The notes under the pieces are model-generated. The model saw only the letters and a list, made by a program, of their open reading frames with translations, had not been told where the DNA came from and searched no databases. Shown here piece by piece: positions 57,401-64,000 of a stretch of DNA of 64,000 bases. The stretch is taken from contig NC_034411.1 of NCBI RefSeq assembly GCF_002078875.1, positions 29,471,226 through 29,535,225 of the forward strand. The letters run 5' to 3'. How positions within the stretch are numbered: the first letter of the stretch is position 1; the number at the start of each line of letters is the position of its first letter. The stretch comes from Numida meleagris (lineage: Eukaryota; Chordata; Aves; Galliformes; Numididae). The translations under genes and the position numbers were made by a program.

Positions 57401-60400
57401 ATATATTTTCCTGAGATTTTAACTTAAGAATTTAGTTATGTGCTATTTTAACCATGTCACATCAAGTGCATTAAAATTGATTTCACACGAGTTTTAATAA
57501 ATCCTACTATATTGTTCTTTGTATGTAGCTAAACTTATTCCTGCTGTCCTATCAGAGTAATATCTCTCTAAGCAGAATGTAAAACAGTAGCACAACGATG
57601 GTTGGGAACTGGAAGGCATAGTAGTGTGTAACTGTCCATATATTTGAAGTAAAAACATTTTTGGTACTGATGCTGTCATTGAAAAGCATGGTAAATAGGG
57701 TTAGCATCCAGTTTTGTTTTCTCCAAAGGTTGGAGATGACTTAAAAGTTCTGGGAATTCCATTTACTTGGCTTTTCACATTCTGAATCTACAAATTGATA
57801 CTGTGTGGATTATGTTGTTATTGGATATTGGATAAGTAGGACCAGGTAGTTCTTCAGACATGCAGAGGTAGTTATTAATATGATAATTAATATGATATCG
57901 AGGTTTTAATTATTTTTTACTATTATGTGCATTGTAGAGGTCTCATACACATTAATTCCAATAACACTCTGATTGTTATAGTCATTTAGTTAGCTTTTGA
58001 ACCAGGTGTCACTGTGAGTTGTTCATGTATAAGTCAGTGTGATTTAAAACGTTGCTGTCCATCAGATCTTTAGATTTTCTGTAGTGTTGTGGGTAACTTA
58101 AGGATTATCTTAATTAAAACATTTTCTTCCTAGTGTTTGAATTTGCGTGTTTGTTTGGGTTTGTGTGTTTGTCAAGTTAGGGGGGCACTGATATAAATAC
58201 GGCATCTTTTTCCATTTTCTTTCTAAACGCCCTTTTAACACTTTTTTTCTGGTGCCTCATAATGTAGAGTAGCTTGATTCTCCTGGGAGTCATTACGGGA
58301 AAACCTCAGAACTGTACAGAACAAAGACTTTCATATTATTGGAAATGTTAAATGGAAGTAAAAGGATGAAAAGTATAGAGAATTAATGATAGAGTACTTG
58401 TTTTCCTCAGAAGTATTACTTGACATGTGCTTCAGTGCTGAATTACATTTTTCTTGACATTGATATTACAGAGTAAATTAATGACATTTACAACTAAATT
58501 CTAAATATCATATCAATCAATAGCACAATCCTTTCTCCTGTTGTGAAACAAAAAGAAACAGTGAACAAGCTTCTGTATTTCTGTGGGCTTGCATCAAGCC
58601 ATAGAAGTACTTGTTTTATTCCTGGTGCTTATGAATGCTTTACACAAGTAAACAAATTCTACACAGCCTTAATGTACTTCAACCTGAACAGTTTTGGTTT
58701 TGGAAGGTGGTTTTTTTTTTTTGTTGCTTTTTCTTGTTACAGTTTTCATTCTATGAATATTGTTACTGTTACTCAGAAGTACAGAGGAGCTTCTGTGGTT
58801 CTGCCAGAATCAAAGTACTTACTTTTGCTTTTATCTGAATACATTGTGAAATATTTGTCAAATCCAGAGAGATTGTTTTATTGTACCAGAACTTAAAAGA
58901 ATAATACTATTTTTGTGTAAGCAATATTTAAGAAAATTCTCTTTGTGTAATTCTAACAAGAGTTGTATTATCGTGACAGATATAAACCAGGTGATAATGC
59001 AATTGTTTCAGGGGTATGAAATCTTAGCTCTGTGTGTATAATCTGGACTTACTTCACAAAGTTTTTAATTCTGTCATTTGTCTGTTTACTTGCTAATCTA
59101 TTTTCCATATATCTATTTTTAAACTTCAAGTAGTTTTGTTTGTTATTTTATTTTAATGTCAAGAAATTCCAACACATTCATAGACAATTTCTTATATCCT
59201 TTTTTTCTAAGCAGAATAAAAGTATTTCTTCCCCTTTTTCAGTGAAACAGCGCTGTTTTTCAGAGGGCTGTCTTTAGTGATAGCCCGAATGGGGCAGGGG
59301 AGGTGGCATAGTGTAGGTCTTTGTTGCAGTTCTGATTCATGAGTATTTTAGTTAAGAAGTCATTGTGTTTTTTGTTGCTGCGTTTTGTAGATCATGGTAT
59401 TGTATGCTGTAACATGTTACAGATTATTTATTAAAAAGGGAATATAGCAAGCTGAAAAGCGATGTGGTGGTTTCTTTTCTAACCTTGACACACGGTATAA
59501 TATTGCATATTATGTTATGCAGTAAAAACTAGGCCACATTTTTTGCGTGCTTTCTATTGAAGATAGCCACCAGGAAGTGGGTCTTCTGTTTCGATTCTGG
59601 ATAGAAGAGATTTGTAGACCTTTCTGACATCATAGGTGGAGTTTAGAATCATTTCAATGTTAACAGCTGCTCAAACTTACTGAGAAGAATGCTGTACTTA
59701 ACCTATTTCTGTGCCATGAACAAAGCTGCAGCAGCTGACTTCTGAAGCACCTGATTAGCTTTTAATAGCTCCTGGAAATAGGTTATGGTGCCAGGGAGAG
59801 GTTTATAAGTGGCTTGGCCTTTTATCTGCAGTTTGTTAAATGTTCTTCTTGGGTCACAAGGAAGAGCAAATGCGTGTATCTGAGTGGGACGTGGATGATT
59901 ACAGAAGATACCAGAGAGTTCATCCTAAAGGGTTTTGCTGAGCTCCAGGCAGCTTCTGTCTTTTTAAATTGTATTTAAAACTTTGAGTTAAAACCAGGAA
60001 TTCTGGTTGTAAAGTTTGGCTACACAGGTAAGCTCATAGCAACATGCCACAACTAAACCAGTATATTACTATTTACTTCCTCAAACAAGAAATGTGCAGA
60101 TCACTTCAAGGGCTGACTGTATAAACCTCTAAATAATCCAGTCTGGGAGGATCTGAGGTCATATATTATTTGGTTCTGCATCTTGAAGACAAGACTGCTC
60201 TCGTACAATGCTGCGTTGTGTGGAAAACTGATGAAACTTACGTTAGAAATGTGTAGCAGGTGGGTAAATAAATTTGAGTTCTTCAGTGTACTGATGTTAC
60301 CCATGGAAAGCATATAAAGCATGTACATAGCTCTCATAGACTTGTAAGTTTTCAACCCTCTGCATCGGGCATTTGAAAGGCTGCTCAGCCTGGGCTTGTA

Positions 60401-62610
60401 GCTATCCTTTGCATCCCATACTTTTGATGATCAGTTTGAAACTAGGAATCTAGAATAGTGCATCATCCCAGCAGTGTGGAGAGCACTGAACATCTATGAA
60501 ACAAACTTATCTTGCATCTGACACAAAAGGACTTCGAAATTTCTACTTTCATCACTTGTCCAGAATCTTGATAGTAGACCGTTGTTATCAGCTTAGTAGC
60601 AAATGCCCCCACCTCAGACCTTGTGCTTGTTCTTGTTTAGAAGTAGGTTCATATACGCTTAGCAGGGAAGTGGTTTTTTTATTCTATTTCTTTCTTTCTT
60701 CATTTATCTGTAATGGGAACAATTTTCCCTTGGACCCTTTGCCCTATTGGCACATGACAAAATCCACTGCTACAGCAAACAAAATGAACGTGCAGCTTAT
60801 GGCTTTTCCTTATTTTTACCACTTTAATAGTCTCTCAGCTTTATTCAAGCAGTATCTATTCCCAGTTTTACAGAAAAAAAATGGATGAACAAAAAAGTAT
60901 AATGTAGAGAAAATGGCAGAAAAACATTTTAAAACTGAAATGTGCCTATTCTAATACATGCGTGTAGCATCTTAAATGAACTTCCCTAATGAATGATAAC
61001 TGGAACTAGTAGAAGAGAGAGAGTACTTTTTGTTTGATAATATGCATATAATTTGTATGTAATTGGGTTGCCTGGCTATAGTGCTTAACAATGAAGATCA
61101 ACAACAGATTTACAGACCTAAAAGGTATGGAAGTTCTGAAGGAATATGGATGCTTTTGATTTGCAGCTGAGTAACAAACGCATCCTTTTGTTTGCTCCTT
61201 TAGTGTAATACAAAGTTTTTACATTTTGAGGACATTGCAATTTTGCTGTAGTCTATGCATTCTTACATAATTATGCTGTGATAAATACTGTTGCTAATTG
61301 CAGCTTGATTGATGAGAATTACGTTGATCTTGCTTGTTACAAAGCAAATGTTACTAGAATTGGATCTGTTGCATAGATCTGTTCAGTGCAGTGTTGCCTT
61401 ACTTAACTATAAATTAACCAGTGCAAATGGAGCAAACATTCTGTTACGGAAAAAAAAGAAAACAACATAAAAAATAGTTTATTCTTATGTCAGGGTGGAA
61501 GAATAACTTCATACAGTGTTCTGTGTTATGGCTAGACTGCCTCAAGTGTCTCGGTCTGTATTGCTTGTTCCACATCGTAATGTCTCTGTGGGCATACAGC
61601 TTCTAATTCAAATGGCAGAGATAGCCTGAGGAGAGCTGGGTTCTGCTCCCGCTCATGCTGTGATCTGTCATCAATTTACTTTGCTGTTTTCCTTCAATCT
61701 GTTTTTCTATTTCTACCACATTTTCTAGTTTAGTTTAAAATTCTTCAAGATGGTATTTCTGTGATGTCTTGATTTTGTGTTAAGAGTTTCCAGATGTTTT
61801 GAAGTACAAATAGTACTTTACCTCCTATCCACGTGTTTTCCTTTCTTTGTTCTGTAAAAGTGCCGGGAAACAGACACGCATTTTCTGATTATACTTTTAA
61901 AATATGGCTAAAAATACATTCATGTAATGAGTATTTCACTTAGAAGATTAATGTGTTAGCCGTATGCAGTGTATGGTTTCATTTTTGTTCGTGCCGCCTT
62001 ACTTTAGCACTAAGAATGTGCCCATTCAGAAAAGTGATCCATCGTTTTAGCACTGAAGGTGACACAGAAAATACAGGTGATTATTATCTGAAGGAGCTGA
62101 CCTTTTTTTATTGAAAAGTAAACTGAATGTTGACAAGAGAACCTGATTTAAGACCCGAATAGCCCTCTGGATGCTATTGCCACTGAGACTTAGTCTGTTA
62201 AAGAATTGGGCATAACTTTGAACAATTATATTCTTCCAGTTCTGGAAAGCTGATTGGAATTGTTCAAGAATGGATTGAAAACACTGTTGGTTTTACTCAT
62301 CACTGATTTTAATAGAGGCTTCAGAGTTGAGACTAAGTTAAATTGGTCAACTCACTCATTTCTCTGTAATTACTTGCATTTTAATTCAGACAAAAAATAT
62401 TGTTTATGATGGTGATTGTAATTAAAATTGTTTAATTTTTATTCATTTTGTTTTAATTTTTTTTAAAGCAAATGGATTGATGGAGGGGCGAGGTGATGGA
62501 ATTCTCTGAAATATTTTTGACTAGAATTGTTGATGCAAGCTGCCCTGAGTCCTGTTATAAATTACCTTTAATAGAAAACCTCTGTGTTTCGTTTTCCTCG
62601 TAATATATGA

Positions 62611-62631
62611 GAGAATCATAGAATCATAGAG
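62611..62631. repeat. CR1-tail-like short repeat
   Basis: Two units of AGAATCATAG just before BTBD9 exon 2 resemble the 3' terminal repeats of CR1 in minus orientation. No CR1 body follows, so it is either a minimal 3' stub or chance. Confidence 0.35.
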
Positions 62632-62736
62632 AGAGCTTACACTAGTTCCTTTTTTTCTTTTCATTGCTGCATTTTCATCGTTGCTATTTCTAAATATTTC
62701 TGCCCTTTGTAATAGTTGTTTCCTTTTTCTCTGTAG

Positions 62737-62947
62737 GCTATCAGTATCATCATCCCTCCAAGATGAGTAACAGCCATCCGCTTCGTCCTTACACAGCTGT
62801 TGGCGAGATTGACCATGTTCACATTCTGTCGGAGCACATCGGTGCTCTGATGAATGGGGAAGAATATAGTGATGTTACCTTTATCGTGGAAAAGAAACGT
62901 TTTCCAGCACACAGAGTGATCCTGGCTGCGAGGTGCCATTATTTCAG
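62737..62947 (+). CDS. BTBD9: BTBD9 exon 2 (first coding exon, partial gene)
   Basis: This is the 5' end of BTB/POZ domain-containing protein 9, a BTB-BACK adaptor thought to work with CUL3 ubiquitin ligases and linked in human genetics to restless legs syndrome. The acceptor TCTGTAG is followed by 26 untranslated bases, then ATG at 62763 and 61 codons plus two bases to donor TTCAG/GTGAAG. The segment reads MSNSHPLRPYTAVGEIDHVH, ILSEHIGALMNGEEYSDVTF and VEKKRFPAHRVILAARCHYF. The second part is the start of a BTB domain (D-V-T-F, PAH(R)VILAA). The remaining BTB, BACK and F5/8-type C domains lie beyond the right edge. Identity to recalled human BTBD9 is very high. Confidence 0.95.
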
Positions 62948-64000
62948 GTGAAGCATAGCTTTTGTCAGGCTCACTGGAAATTTTCATGCAGATAAGATAA
63001 ACATTGTTTCTCTCTGAACTTTTCAGTGTGTAATCATCTGTCCATTGAGTGTGACCTTTTCTGTGTGAATGTTTCCCGGCACATCAAATCATTGTGTCCA
63101 TATATAAGAAGATAAATACCATGTCATGATGTTATTCTTTTGACCTTCATTAAATTGGACTTTGAAGTTATTTTCACAAATTCAGGGGAAAAATAACTTT
63201 GGAACAGAAAAGTTCTGCTGTAAAATTTTTTGATTTCTCAGAGCATGGGTAGTGTACTTCTGTGGACTATATTCATCAGAAAGTTTACTTTTGACGTGTT
63301 GAAGTCAAGTATTTAAAAAGGTCTGTTTGATTCAGGTTAGGATATTTTAAACTAGGAATAATACTAATCCATCTCATTTTAAAGATCAGGGATTTTTCAC
63401 TCTAAATAGAATTATGTTACTGGAAAAAGATTATCATGAGTTTAGTTTCTAATTTAGTTACTAATTTACCCCTCTGACAAAACCGGTGTGAGTGCAAATT
63501 GTGTTCAAACTGTGTATCACACTTTAAAAGCAAAACAAAAAAAATCCAACAAATTCTGGATGTATTTAGTTCTTTTTTTTTCCCCCTAAAGATTCAGGAC
63601 ATCTTTAAGGTTGTCTCATGTTGGGTTTAGCAAATCCCAGGATTCTTGATCCTTTATTCCCTACTTTAATCTACCACTGCTCTTATGATGATGAACTAGT
63701 TGCTTCACTTGTTTTCTGCATTTTTTTTTTCTTCCTCACTGATAGCGCTATTTAAAAACAAACAAATCAATAACAGAAAACCCAACAGGATTTCTGCTTT
63801 GCAACTATTGCTCCAAGTAGAGATGGATCAATTGTTCCTCAGAATAAAAGCATGATGCGTTAGAATATTATTCTTTCCTGTGCACCTGCTTTCAGAGGAC
63901 AGCTGCACTTTAAATGACATGTATATGACTTTTGTAGCTTCTTGAAGTGCATTCCCTGTGTTGTTACTTGTCATTTTCTTTCTCTACCTTTTGTATGATT
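62948..64000 (+). other. BTBD9 intron 2 (partial)
   Basis: AT-rich intron running off the right edge. The next BTBD9 exon (continuing the BTB domain) is not present. Confidence 0.7.

Larger units (their letters stand above)
55419..62736 (+). other. BTBD9 first intron
   Basis: 7.3 kb. It holds the tail of the CpG island, a CR1 fragment (56280-56775), an unexplained open-frame remnant (57071-57400) and a short CR1-tail-like repeat just before exon 2. The rest, 57.4-62.6 kb, is AT-rich with nothing recognised. Confidence 0.6.

Overview
This is vertebrate nuclear DNA, almost certainly from a bird and most likely a galliform such as chicken. Three things point that way. Short exons sit in AT-rich introns with canonical GT-AG borders. 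The interspersed repeats are dominated by CR1 LINE fragments with the ATTCTATG-type 3' tail. There is also a Galluhop-like mariner remnant and LTR-type repeats of the kind seen in bird genomes. I see no bacterial, phage, plasmid or CRISPR features, so operon logic does not apply.

Three protein-coding genes account for the window. (1) Positions 915-45518, minus strand: the 5' part of DNAH8, an axonemal outer-arm dynein heavy chain. I resolved 31 consecutive coding exons by reading splice sites and checking that codon phase carries across every junction. They give 4272 coding bases, or 1424 N-terminal residues of a protein of more than 4000. The rest lies beyond the left edge. (2) Positions 47575-51836, plus strand: the complete GLO1 gene (glyoxalase I, 6 exons, 180 residues) with all four zinc ligands present. 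(3) From about 55.34 kb to the right edge, plus strand: the 5' end of BTBD9, with a GC-rich promoter, a probable non-coding first exon and the first coding exon (62763-62947) carrying the start of the BTB domain.

DNAH8 and GLO1 are head to head across a GC-rich interval of about 0.7 kb (46.9-47.6 kb), which is probably a bidirectional promoter. GLO1 and BTBD9 run in tandem. As I recall it, the human 6p21 locus has the same order and relative orientation, so this is conserved synteny rather than a new cluster. The gene products have separate roles: ciliary or flagellar motility, methylglyoxal detoxification, and a BTB adaptor protein.

Mobile DNA is concentrated in a few introns. The DNAH8 intron at 14873-17248 holds a mariner remnant, a CR1 nested inside another CR1, and an LTR-like repeat. 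The intron at 21206-24656 holds two long CR1 pieces. Smaller CR1 pieces lie at 2.0, 4.6, 40.9, 48.2, 54.9 and 56.3 kb. The least explained signals are an exact 35-bp duplication shared by GLO1 introns 3 and 5, a protein-like open frame at 57.07-57.4 kb interrupted by one stop, and a cluster of cAMP-response-like motifs at the BTBD9 promoter. I found no convincing previously undescribed system.
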